Source: Asaia bogorensis (GTDB taxonomy: Bacteria; Pseudomonadota; Alphaproteobacteria; Acetobacterales; Acetobacteraceae). Taken from it: a stretch of 6,060 nt of DNA. Under the pieces are notes generated by a model. The model saw nothing but the letters and a program-made list of their open reading frames with translations, had not been told where the DNA came from and ran no database searches. This document shows positions 1 through 6,002 of the stretch, piece after piece. How positions within the stretch are numbered: position 1 is the stretch's first letter; each line of letters begins with the position of its first letter. The stretch is taken from assembly GCA_945871455.1 (NCBI GenBank), contig CAMBXJ010000280.1, positions 1 through 6,060 on the forward strand, written 5' to 3'. The position numbers and the translations under genes were made by a program.

Positions 1-213
1 CCCTCCCGCGATCCCGCCCGAGGTGTTCAGGGTCACCGCCGTCGTCCAGTCGCCATCCGGCGTTCGCGGCAGACGCGCCTTCAGACAGCCGGACTGATAG
101 AATTCGTCCAGCACGGTCGCCTCGCCGCGGCGCTTGAACGACACGCGCAAGGTTCCAACCGCCCGTTGGTGAACGGACAACCCAGCGTCAGACAGAGAGG
201 CGACGTCGAACAT
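1..213 (-). CDS. ureD: Urease accessory protein UreD, N-terminal part (runs off the left edge)
   Basis: UreD (called UreH in some species) is a cytoplasmic chaperone that binds apo-urease and, with UreF and UreG, helps deliver nickel to the active site. Only the first 71 codons are present. They read MFDVASLSDAGLSVHQ at the start, and then contain the family-typical segments FYQSGCLKARLPR (about residues 38-50) and TLNTSGGIAGG (about 61-71), the conserved 'LNT-GG--GGD' region of UreD. The ATG at 213-211 is the only reasonable start, because an in-frame TAG lies at 225-223, just 9 bases upstream. No strong Shine-Dalgarno sequence is visible; AGG abuts the ATG and a GAGG lies further back. The start lies inside the end of urtE (26-bp overlap), so translation is probably coupled to urtE. 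The family call is firm from the motifs; the rest of the gene and the urease structural genes are not visible. Confidence 0.9.
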   Translation of the reverse strand, partial: MFDVASLSDAGLSVHQRAVGTLRVSFKRRGEATVLDEFYQSGCLKARLPRTPDGDWTTAVTLNTSGGIAGG

Positions 214-883
214 CCTGCTCGTCTAGATCCTCGCGGCGCCCGGACAGAACGATGTCGCCGCGGTCCATCACGGCGATGGTCTGGGCCAGTTCCCGGGCGA
301 AATCGAAATATTGCTCGACCAGCAGGATGGCCATCTCGCCACGCCCGCGCAACAGGGCGATCACGCGGCCGATATCCTTGATGATGGAGGGCTGGATGCC
401 CTCGGTCGGTTCGTCCAGCACGATCAGGCGCGGTTTCATGACAAGGGCGCGCGCGATGGCGAGCTGCTGTTGCTGGCCGCCGGACAGATCGCCGCCACGC
501 CGGCGCAGCATGGTCTTCAGCACCGGGAACAGGTCGAAGATTTCGTCGGGCACTCGCCGCTCCCCGCGCGGCAACACGGCGAACCCGGTTTCCAGATTCT
601 CACGGACTGTCAGCAACGGGAACACGTCGCGGCCCTGCGGCACCCAGGCGATGCCTCGGCGAGCACGTTCGTAGATGGGGAGTTTGGTGATATCGGCACC
701 CTCCCAACGGATGCTGCCTGACGAGATCGGGTGCGCCCCCACGATAGCGCGCAGCAGCGATGTCTTGCCCACGCCGTTGCGGCCGAGCAGGCAGGTGACG
801 GCGCCAATTTCGGCGGTGATGGAGACCTGCCGCAGCGCGATGGCGGCGCCGTAATGCAGATCGACGCGATCGACTTCCAGCAT
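188..883 (-). CDS. urtE: Urea ABC transporter ATP-binding protein UrtE
   Basis: This is the second ATPase of the urea importer. It sits on the cytoplasmic face of the UrtB-UrtC permease and hydrolyses ATP together with UrtD. From the ATG at 883-881 the protein has 231 residues, the usual UrtE length, and begins MLEVDRVDLHYG like family members. Visible motifs are Walker A GRNGVGKTS (34-42), Q-loop Q83, signature LSGGQ (133-137) and Walker B LIVLDEP (153-159, D157 and E158). The H-loop position carries Gln (VEQY, Q191), as is usual in LivF/UrtE-type ATPases. The longest reading frame starts four codons earlier, at 895, adding MDTE. I prefer 883 because those extra codons come mainly from the inserted inverted-repeat element, and GGATGG (897-892) lies 8 bases before the 883 ATG. 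The gene end overlaps ureD. Family certain; start choice moderately sure. Confidence 0.93.
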   Translation of the reverse strand: MLEVDRVDLHYGAAIALRQVSITAEIGAVTCLLGRNGVGKTSLLRAIVGAHPISSGSIRWEGADITKLPIYERARRGIAWVPQGRDVFPLLTVRENLETGFAVLPRGERRVPDEIFDLFPVLKTMLRRRGGDLSGGQQQQLAIARALVMKPRLIVLDEPTEGIQPSIIKDIGRVIALLRGRGEMAILLVEQYFDFARELAQTIAVMDRGDIVLSGRREDLDEQDVRRRLSV

Positions 884-887
884 CTCA

Positions 888-915
888 GTGTCCATCCGAC
901 GTCATTATGGTCCCT
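888..915 (+). repeat. Left terminal inverted repeat of the urtD-urtE element
   Basis: This 28-base arm matches the reverse complement of 1021-1048 at 27 of 28 positions; the single mismatch is at 894. The inner 21 bases (895-915) are identical to the partner arm. It begins gtgtcc at the outer end and ends ggtccct at the inner end. It carries the upstream possible ATG of urtE (895-893) and the GGATGG that may serve as ribosome binding site for the ATG at 883. Confidence 0.9.
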
Positions 916-963
916 TTCGGCGGGATCGCATGGCCACCTGGTGCGTTGCGACCCCTCATCGAT

Positions 964-986
964 GGCCCCGCATCGCTTTCGGGGCC
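964..986. other. Internal hairpin inside the urtD-urtE element
   Basis: The arms ggccccg (964-970) and cggggcc (980-986) form a perfect 7-bp GC-rich stem with a 9-base loop. No run of T follows on either strand, so it does not look like an intrinsic terminator. It is nested within the larger inverted repeat and would make the 105-base loop structured in the mRNA. Confidence 0.55.
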
Positions 987-1020
987 GTGCCTGCCTGCCG
1001 GCTCATGATATCCTCGGGAG

Positions 1021-1048
1021 AGGGACCATAATGACGTCGGACGGACAC
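1021..1048 (-). repeat. Right terminal inverted repeat of the urtD-urtE element
   Basis: This is the partner of the arm at 888-915. It starts immediately after the urtD stop codon (TGA at 1051-1049), so the outer boundary of the repeat coincides with the end of the gene. In the transcript the two arms could pair into a 28-bp stem enclosing about 105 bases. Confidence 0.9.
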
Positions 1049-1795
1049 TCATCGCCCCAGATACACTTCGATCACGCGCGGGTCCTCGCTGACATGGTCG
1101 ATCGTGCCTTCCGACAGCACGGATCCCTCATGCAGCACGGTCACCTTCACATCCAGCGCGCGGACGAAGGCCATGTCGTGCTCGACCACGACGACGCTGC
1201 GGGTCTTGTTGATTTCCCGCAGCAATTCGGCGGTCTGCTCGGTTTCGGCGTCGGTCATGCCGGCGACGGGTTCGTCGACCAGCAGCAGAGATGGCTCCTG
1301 CGCGAGCAGCATCCCGATTTCCAGCCACTGCTTCTGTCCATGCGACAGGTCGGCGGCGCGCCGCTCGCGCTGGTCGCCCAGGCGGGTGGTGACCAGAATT
1401 TCGTCGATGCGGCGGCGCTCGGAGGCGGTTTCCCGCGCCCACAGGCTGAACCGGGGCCGCCGGTCGCCCGCCAGGGCCAGCAGCAGATTGTCCCAGACCG
1501 TATGCGGCTCGAACACCGTCGGCTTCTGGAACTTGCGGCCGATACCCAGGGAGGCGATGGCCGGTTCGTCCAGCTTGGTCAGGTCGGTGTCGTTGCCGAA
1601 CACGACGCGACCGGTGTCGGGGCGGGTGCGGCCGGTGATGACATCCATCATCGTTGTCTTGCCGGCGCCGTTGGGGCCGATCACGGCGCGCATCTCGCCT
1701 TTTTCCAGATACAGCGACAGGGCGTTCAGGGCGCGGAAGCCGTCGAACGTGACCGTCACGCCGTCCAGATACAGCAGGGTGTCGGCTTCGCTCAT
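1049..1795 (-). CDS. urtD: Urea ABC transporter ATP-binding protein UrtD
   Basis: This is the first ATPase of the urea importer, a LivG-like subunit that powers transport through UrtB-UrtC together with UrtE. It has 248 residues, normal for the family. Motifs in order are Walker A GPNGAGKTT (40-48), Q-loop Q90 in GRKFQKPTVF, signature LSHGQ (150-154), Walker B LLVDEP (171-176, D174 and E175) and H-loop H206 in VVVVEHDMAFV. The GRKFQ-P-VF stretch and the LSHGQKQWLEIGMLL signature region are typical of UrtD rather than of general LivG proteins. The start ATG (1795-1793) overlaps the urtC stop as ATGA, and a perfect AGGAGG lies 7 bases upstream. The stop TGA (1051-1049) is one copy of the triplet that flanks the inserted element. 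All catalytic motifs are intact. Confidence 0.96.
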   Translation of the reverse strand: MSEADTLLYLDGVTVTFDGFRALNALSLYLEKGEMRAVIGPNGAGKTTMMDVITGRTRPDTGRVVFGNDTDLTKLDEPAIASLGIGRKFQKPTVFEPHTVWDNLLLALAGDRRPRFSLWARETASERRRIDEILVTTRLGDQRERRAADLSHGQKQWLEIGMLLAQEPSLLLVDEPVAGMTDAETEQTAELLREINKTRSVVVVEHDMAFVRALDVKVTVLHEGSVLSEGTIDHVSEDPRVIEVYLGR

Positions 1796-2895
1796 GGGGT
1801 GGCCTCCTGCGGCGTAGAGGCGGATTCGCGCTTGCGGGCGCGCCGAGCGAACAGGCCCATGACTCCTTTGGGCAGCAATAGGGTCACGAAGATGAACATT
1901 GCGCCCAGGGCATAGAGCCAGAGTTCCGGCAGCGCCCCGGTGAACCAGGTCTTGCCGAAATTCACCAGCACCGCGCCCAGGATCGCGCCGGTCAGGGTGC
2001 CGCGGCCACCGACCGCGACCCAGATCACCGCCTCGATCGAGTTGGCGGGGGAGAACTCACCGGGATTGATGATCCCGACCTGCGGCACATACAGGGCGCC
2101 GCCGATGCCGGCCATGACGGCGGACAGCACCCAGACCACCAGCTTGTAGGATTCCGGGCGATAGCCCAGGAAGCGGGTGCGGGATTCGGTGTCGCGCACC
2201 GCGATCAGTACCTTGCCGAAGCGCGATCCGACCAGGAATCGCGCCACCAGGAAGGTCGCGCACACGAACAGCGCGGTGATCACCAACAAGGCGGAGCGGG
2301 TGGAGTCCGCCTGGACCGGAAAGCCCAAGATGTCCTTGAAATCGGTCAGCCCGTTATTGCCGCCGAAGCCCATGTCGTTGCGAAAGAAGGCCAGCAGCAG
2401 CGCATAGGTCAGCGCCTGGGTGATGATCGACAGATAGACCCCCGTCACGCGCGACCGGAAGGCGAGCCAGCCGAATACCAGGGCCAGCAGGCCGGGCACC
2501 AGCACCACCATCAGCATGGCGAAGCCGAACCACTCGAACCCATGCCAGAACCAGGGCAGCTCCTTCCATCCCAGGAACACCATGAAGTCGGGCAGATTGG
2601 GGTTGCCATAGACTCCGCGGGTGCCGATCTGGCGCATCAGATACATGCCCATCGCGTAGCCGCCCAGCGCGAAGAACGCCGCGTGGCCCAACGACAGGAT
2701 GCCGGCAAATCCCCAGACCAGATCGACGGCCAGGGCCAGCATGGCGAAGCTCAGATACTTGCCGGCCAGCGCGATGACATAGGTCGGCACGTGATAGGAG
2801 GATCCCGGGGCGGTGAACTGGTTCAGCGCCGCCAGGGTCACGGCCGTCCCCAGCACCAGGAGCAAGGTCAGGGCGGCGGTTCGATCGAGTCTCAT
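1792..2895 (-). CDS. urtC: Urea ABC transporter permease UrtC
   Basis: UrtC is the second of two membrane subunits that form the urea channel in the inner membrane (LivM-like). The protein has 367 residues with many hydrophobic segments, for example around 8-25, 40-62, 70-88, 124-146, 153-171, 201-221, 251-271 and 325-342. Family marks are GFAGILSLGHAAFFALGGYAMG (62-83), GFGGNNGLTDF (176-186) and the cytoplasmic coupling-loop region GKVLIAVRDTESRTRFLGY (227-245), which should contact the ATPases. The C-terminus is basic (RRARKRE). I chose the ATG at 2895-2893 because its first bases overlap the urtB stop as ATGA and the N-terminus RLDRTAALTLLLVLG fits the family. The same frame stays open upstream to 3213, but that part lies over urtB coding sequence and is not expected to be translated. 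A GGAAG lies close before the start. Confidence 0.95.
   Translation of the reverse strand: MRLDRTAALTLLLVLGTAVTLAALNQFTAPGSSYHVPTYVIALAGKYLSFAMLALAVDLVWGFAGILSLGHAAFFALGGYAMGMYLMRQIGTRGVYGNPNLPDFMVFLGWKELPWFWHGFEWFGFAMLMVVLVPGLLALVFGWLAFRSRVTGVYLSIITQALTYALLLAFFRNDMGFGGNNGLTDFKDILGFPVQADSTRSALLVITALFVCATFLVARFLVGSRFGKVLIAVRDTESRTRFLGYRPESYKLVVWVLSAVMAGIGGALYVPQVGIINPGEFSPANSIEAVIWVAVGGRGTLTGAILGAVLVNFGKTWFTGALPELWLYALGAMFIFVTLLLPKGVMGLFARRARKRESASTPQEATP
1803..1808 (-). promoter_or_regulatory. Strong Shine-Dalgarno sequence of urtD
   Basis: AGGAGG on the minus strand lies 7 bases before the urtD ATG, inside the last codons of urtC. It is the best ribosome binding site in the operon and, with the ATGA overlap, fixes the urtD start. 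Confidence 0.85.
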
Positions 2896-4556
2896 GCTTC
2901 CGCTGCCCGTCCCTTGAGGGGGAACATGCCGCGCGGGCGCCGCTGGATGAACAGGATCAACAGCACCAGGACGATGATCTTGCCCAACACCGCGCCCGCC
3001 ACGGGTTCCAGGAATTTGTTGACGATGCCAAGGGTCAGCGCCCCCAGCGTGGTGCCCCAAAGATTGCCGACGCCGCCAAACACCACGACCATGAAGCTGT
3101 CGATGATATAGCTCTGGCCCAGGTTCGGCGACACGTTGTCGATCTGGCTGAGCGCCACTCCGGCCAACCCGGCCACCCCCGATCCCAGGCCAAAGGTCAG
3201 GGCGTCGATCCATGGGGTGCGGATACCCATTGCCGCGGCCATCCGTCGGTTCTGGGTGACGGCGCGCATCCGCAGGCCCAGGGGCGTGTAGCGCAACGCC
3301 GCCATCAGGCCCGCGAGCACGATCACGGCGAACAGAATGATGTACATGCGGTTCCAGGTCAGGGTCAGGCCGCCAAGCTCGGTGGCACCGCTCATCCAGG
3401 CCGGGGTGTCAACGTCGCGGTTGTTGGCGCCGAACAGGGACCGGACCGCCTGTTGCAGGACCAACGACAAGCCCCAGGTCGCCAGCAGGGTTTCCAGCGG
3501 CCGGCCATACAGGAAGCGGATGAGGCCGCGCTCGATCGCGATGCCGATGACACCGGCCACCAGGAAAGCGGCCGGGATCGCGACCAGCAGATTGGCGGCA
3601 TAAAGCTCCGGCACATAGGTCTTCATGGTCTGCTGCACCACGAAGGTGGTGTAGGCGCCGATCATCACCATCTCACCGTGCGCCATGTTGATGACGCCCA
3701 TCACGCCGAACGTGATGGCCAGGCCGGCGGCGGCCAGCAGCAGGACCGACCCCAGACTCAGGCCATAGTAGATGCTTTGCAGGATGCTCCAGAGCTGCAT
3801 TTCGCGGTCGATCGCCACGATCGCGATCGCGGTGGCCTCCGCCACGGCGGGCGACTGGCCGGACAGGGAGGCCAGCAGGCCTCGCACCTCGATATCGCCA
3901 CGGGCGCGCAGCACCGCGACGGCGCTCACCCGGTCGGCTTCCGTGGTCTCGGGCGCGAACAGCAGGGCAGCGGCACGCGCTTGCTCCATGCGGGCTTTCA
4001 CGCCGGGGTTGGTTTCCTTGACCAGGGCCTGGTTCAGCGCGGGCAGGGCGAGCGGATCGCGCGAACGGAACACGGCCTCGGCGGCCTGTGATCGGGTGGC
4101 GACGTCGGGGGCGAACAGCCGCAGGGCGCCGAGGCCGGCATCGATGGCACTGCGCACCGCGTTGTTCAGCCGCACCTGCTTCAGGGCACTGGCGGCGACG
4201 TCCGGCGCCGGGGCGCCCGTCATGGCGTCGATAAACCCGCCATCATCGGTCTTGATGAAGAGCGCCTTGTCGGCCCGGGCAAACAGCCGGCCACCCTGCA
4301 GGGCCACGATGACCGTGGCGGCCCGGGCGTGACCGGAGGCGACCAGCGCCTCCACCCCCTGGCGGATGGTGTTGAAATTGGTGGATGACAGCGAGGCGAA
4401 CGCGTCTTCGGCCGGTTGCGCCCTGGCAGTCCCGATAGGCGCGATCGACATCAAGACCAGCAGGCCAAGCGCCACCAAACTCGAACACCCCGCTCGGCGG
4501 CCTCGACTGCCTGGCAGGCGGGCGGTTCGAATGAGGGAAAGGAGCAATCGGGACAT
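2892..4556 (-). CDS. urtB: Urea ABC transporter permease UrtB, with N-terminal exported domain
   Basis: UrtB is the LivH-like membrane subunit of the urea importer. The protein has 554 residues, much longer than LivH (about 300) but close to other UrtB proteins, which carry an extra N-terminal domain. A signal peptide is visible: a long basic start with several Arg, a hydrophobic core (about 25-40) and a cleavage-like ARA-Q at 44-47. Residues about 47-255 form an Ala-rich, mostly helical domain (such as QAAEAVFRSRDPLALPALNQAL), HEAT-like in feel, predicted to lie outside the membrane. The permease part is about 258-545 and contains ITFGVMGVINMAHGEMVMIGAY (281-302) and the coupling-loop region RAVTQNRRMAAAMGI (431-445). 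The start ATG (4556-4554) has only a weak GGA 9 bases upstream. The gene follows urtA after 105 bases and overlaps urtC by 4. The role of the N-terminal domain is not something I can state. Confidence 0.95.
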   Translation of the reverse strand: MSRLLLSLIRTARLPGSRGRRAGCSSLVALGLLVLMSIAPIGTARAQPAEDAFASLSSTNFNTIRQGVEALVASGHARAATVIVALQGGRLFARADKALFIKTDDGGFIDAMTGAPAPDVAASALKQVRLNNAVRSAIDAGLGALRLFAPDVATRSQAAEAVFRSRDPLALPALNQALVKETNPGVKARMEQARAAALLFAPETTEADRVSAVAVLRARGDIEVRGLLASLSGQSPAVAEATAIAIVAIDREMQLWSILQSIYYGLSLGSVLLLAAAGLAITFGVMGVINMAHGEMVMIGAYTTFVVQQTMKTYVPELYAANLLVAIPAAFLVAGVIGIAIERGLIRFLYGRPLETLLATWGLSLVLQQAVRSLFGANNRDVDTPAWMSGATELGGLTLTWNRMYIILFAVIVLAGLMAALRYTPLGLRMRAVTQNRRMAAAMGIRTPWIDALTFGLGSGVAGLAGVALSQIDNVSPNLGQSYIIDSFMVVVFGGVGNLWGTTLGALTLGIVNKFLEPVAGAVLGKIIVLVLLILFIQRRPRGMFPLKGRAAEA

Positions 4557-4609
4557 CGCGCGAATTCCGGATGGGGGCAGGCCGATAATGAACCCGGCCA
4601 GACATGCGT

Positions 4610-4641
4610 AAGGGGCGGCCGGAAGGAAACGGCCGCCCCTT
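4610..4641 (-). terminator. GC-rich hairpin between urtA and urtB (attenuator or mRNA-stabilising stem)
   Basis: The arms 4610-4621 and 4630-4641 are perfectly complementary over 12 bp (core ggggcggccg) with an 8-base loop. The stem begins 20 bases after the urtA stop. On the coding strand it is followed by TTACGC, not a T run, so full intrinsic termination is unlikely. In many binding-protein transporter operons a hairpin at this place lets the binding protein be made in excess over the membrane subunits, by partial termination or by protecting the upstream mRNA. That role here is inference. Confidence 0.7.
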
Positions 4642-4661
4642 TCGCGACAATCAGACCAGGA

Positions 4662-6002
4662 TCAGGTCTTCTTGCCGGCGGTGCACGCGCCGGTCTTCAC
4701 GTTGAACGCACCGCATTTCATGGGCGCGCGCCAGTCGCCGATCAGATCCTTGGTATCCGCGACATAGGGCGACCACTCCTGCGCCACCACCAGGCCGGCG
4801 GTCTGCGACACGGTGCTGAACTGCCCGTCCGCCTGGATCTCACCGATCAACACCGGCTTCGTGATGTGGTGGTTCGGCATCATCGCGGAGTAGCCGCCCG
4901 ACAGGTTCGGCACGGCGACGCCCAGCAGCGAGTCGATCACGGCATCGGAGGCGGTGGTGCCAGCGGCCTCGACCGCTTTCACCCACATGTTGAAGCCGAT
5001 GTAGTGGGCTTCCATGGGGTCGTTGGTCACGCGCTTCGGGTTCTTGGTGTATTTCTTCCAGGCCTCGATGAACGCCTTGTTCTGCGGCACGTCCACGCTC
5101 TGGAAGTAGTTCCAGGCGGCCAGATGGCCGACCAGCGGCTTGGTATCGATGCCGGCCAGTTCTTCCTCACCGACGCTGAACGCGACGACCGGGATGTCGG
5201 TGGCCTTGATGCCCTGGTTGCCGAGTTCTTTGTAGAACGGCACGTTGGCATCGCCGTTGATGGTCGAAACGACGGCGGTCTTCTTGCCGGCGGAACCGAA
5301 CCGCTTGATGGAGGCAACGATGTTCTGCCAGTCGGAATGGCCGAACGGGGTGTAGTTGATCATGATGTCGTCTTTGGCGACACCCTTGCTGATCAGGTAG
5401 GCTTCCAGGATCTGGTTGGTGGTGCGCGGATAGACGTAGTCCGTGCCGGCCAGCACCCAACGCTGCACCTTGTTTTCCGCCATCAGGTAATCGACCGCTG
5501 GGATCGCCTGCTGGTTCGGCGCCGCGACCGTGTAGAACACGTTGCGGCTGCATTCCTGGCCCTCATACTGGACCGGGTAGAATAGGATGGAGTTCAGTTC
5601 CTCGAACACCGGCAGCACCGACTTGCGGGACACGGACGTCCAGCAGCCGAACGTCGCCGCGCATTTGTCCACCGAGATCAACTGGCGGGCCTTCTCGGCG
5701 AACAGCGGCCAGTTGGAGGCGGGATCGACGATGACGGCTTCCAGCTTCTTGCCCAGCAGACCACCCTTGGCATTCTGCTGTTCGATCAGCATCAGCATGA
5801 CGTCTTTCAGCGTGGTCTCGCTGATCGCCATGGTGCCGGAGAGCGAGTGGAGGATGCCGACCTTGATGGTGCCGCCAGCAGGTGCCTGCGCGGCTGCGGG
5901 AGCGGTGGCGGCCTTGACGGCGCCGATAGCGGCGATGGTGGCGACAGCGGCGCCGAATCGGCCGAGGCCGCGGCGCGAGAGTTTGGGTTCGACCGGAGTC
6001 AT
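4662..6002 (-). CDS. urtA: Urea ABC transporter substrate-binding protein UrtA
   Basis: UrtA is the periplasmic receptor that captures urea and hands it to UrtB-UrtC. The protein has 446 residues, normal for the family. The N-terminus has an SRRGLGR twin-arginine-like motif (9-15), a moderately hydrophobic stretch (about 16-38) and cleavage-like AQA (38-40). The mature part begins near GGTIKVGILHSLSGTMAISE (43-62), the hallmark opening of UrtA. It continues with ASNWPLFAEKARQLI, FGCWTSVSRKSVLPVFEE, LFYPVQYEGQECSRNVFYTVAAPNQQ and TDYVYPRTTNQI, all typical of the urea-specific branch of type I periplasmic binding proteins rather than of amino-acid (LivJ) receptors. The start ATG (6002-6000) precedes the Tat-like motif suitably, with AGGA about 10 bases upstream. 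It is the first gene of the operon. Family call firm; the export route (Tat or Sec) is inferred. Confidence 0.96.
   Translation of the reverse strand: MTPVEPKLSRRGLGRFGAAVATIAAIGAVKAATAPAAAQAPAGGTIKVGILHSLSGTMAISETTLKDVMLMLIEQQNAKGGLLGKKLEAVIVDPASNWPLFAEKARQLISVDKCAATFGCWTSVSRKSVLPVFEELNSILFYPVQYEGQECSRNVFYTVAAPNQQAIPAVDYLMAENKVQRWVLAGTDYVYPRTTNQILEAYLISKGVAKDDIMINYTPFGHSDWQNIVASIKRFGSAGKKTAVVSTINGDANVPFYKELGNQGIKATDIPVVAFSVGEEELAGIDTKPLVGHLAAWNYFQSVDVPQNKAFIEAWKKYTKNPKRVTNDPMEAHYIGFNMWVKAVEAAGTTASDAVIDSLLGVAVPNLSGGYSAMMPNHHITKPVLIGEIQADGQFSTVSQTAGLVVAQEWSPYVADTKDLIGDWRAPMKCGAFNVKTGACTAGKKT

Larger units (their letters stand above)
888..1048. mobile_element. MITE-like 161-bp element inserted between urtD and urtE
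   Basis: The segment is bounded by 28-bp inverted repeats (888-915 and 1021-1048) that differ at one pair (894/1042). It is flanked on both sides by the direct repeat tca (885-887 and 1049-1051; TGA on the coding strand). It is too short to encode a transposase, and I see only a 16-codon reading frame in it. Removing the element and one copy of the repeat joins the urtD stop TGA to the urtE ATG with one base between them, a compact junction like those elsewhere in this operon. Seen: the repeats, the flanking triplets and the restored junction. Inferred: transposition of a non-autonomous element. A 3-bp duplication fitting TNA is reported for the IS1031 subgroup of IS5-family elements, but I cannot assign a family. 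The alternative is a chance or selected inverted repeat forming an RNA hairpin. Confidence 0.72.

Noticed and set aside
305..316. Missing H-loop histidine in UrtE (Gln in VEQY)
   Set aside because: Gln after the Walker B region is normal for UrtE and LivF-type subunits, so it is not a sign of inactivation.
731..1915. Long plus-strand open frame of 394 codons across urtE and urtD
   Set aside because: It is the antisense shadow of GC-rich genes, rich in His, Gln and Gly with no recognisable domain. The opposite strand carries intact ABC ATPase motifs.
2896..3213. Extension of the urtC frame upstream to position 3213, giving a 473-residue protein
   Set aside because: This part lies over urtB coding sequence in another frame and reads as Arg/Gly-rich shadow sequence. 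The ATG at 2895, overlapping the urtB stop, gives a normal UrtC.
3815..3835. Palindromic run with GCGATCGC inside urtB
   Set aside because: It encodes the in-frame peptide TAIAIVAID at usual codon bias and is a single occurrence; no reason to read it as an operator or repeat family.
4416..5585. Long plus-strand open frame of 389 codons opposite urtA
   Set aside because: It is an antisense shadow created by GC-biased third positions in urtA; no family features and no sensible ribosome binding site.
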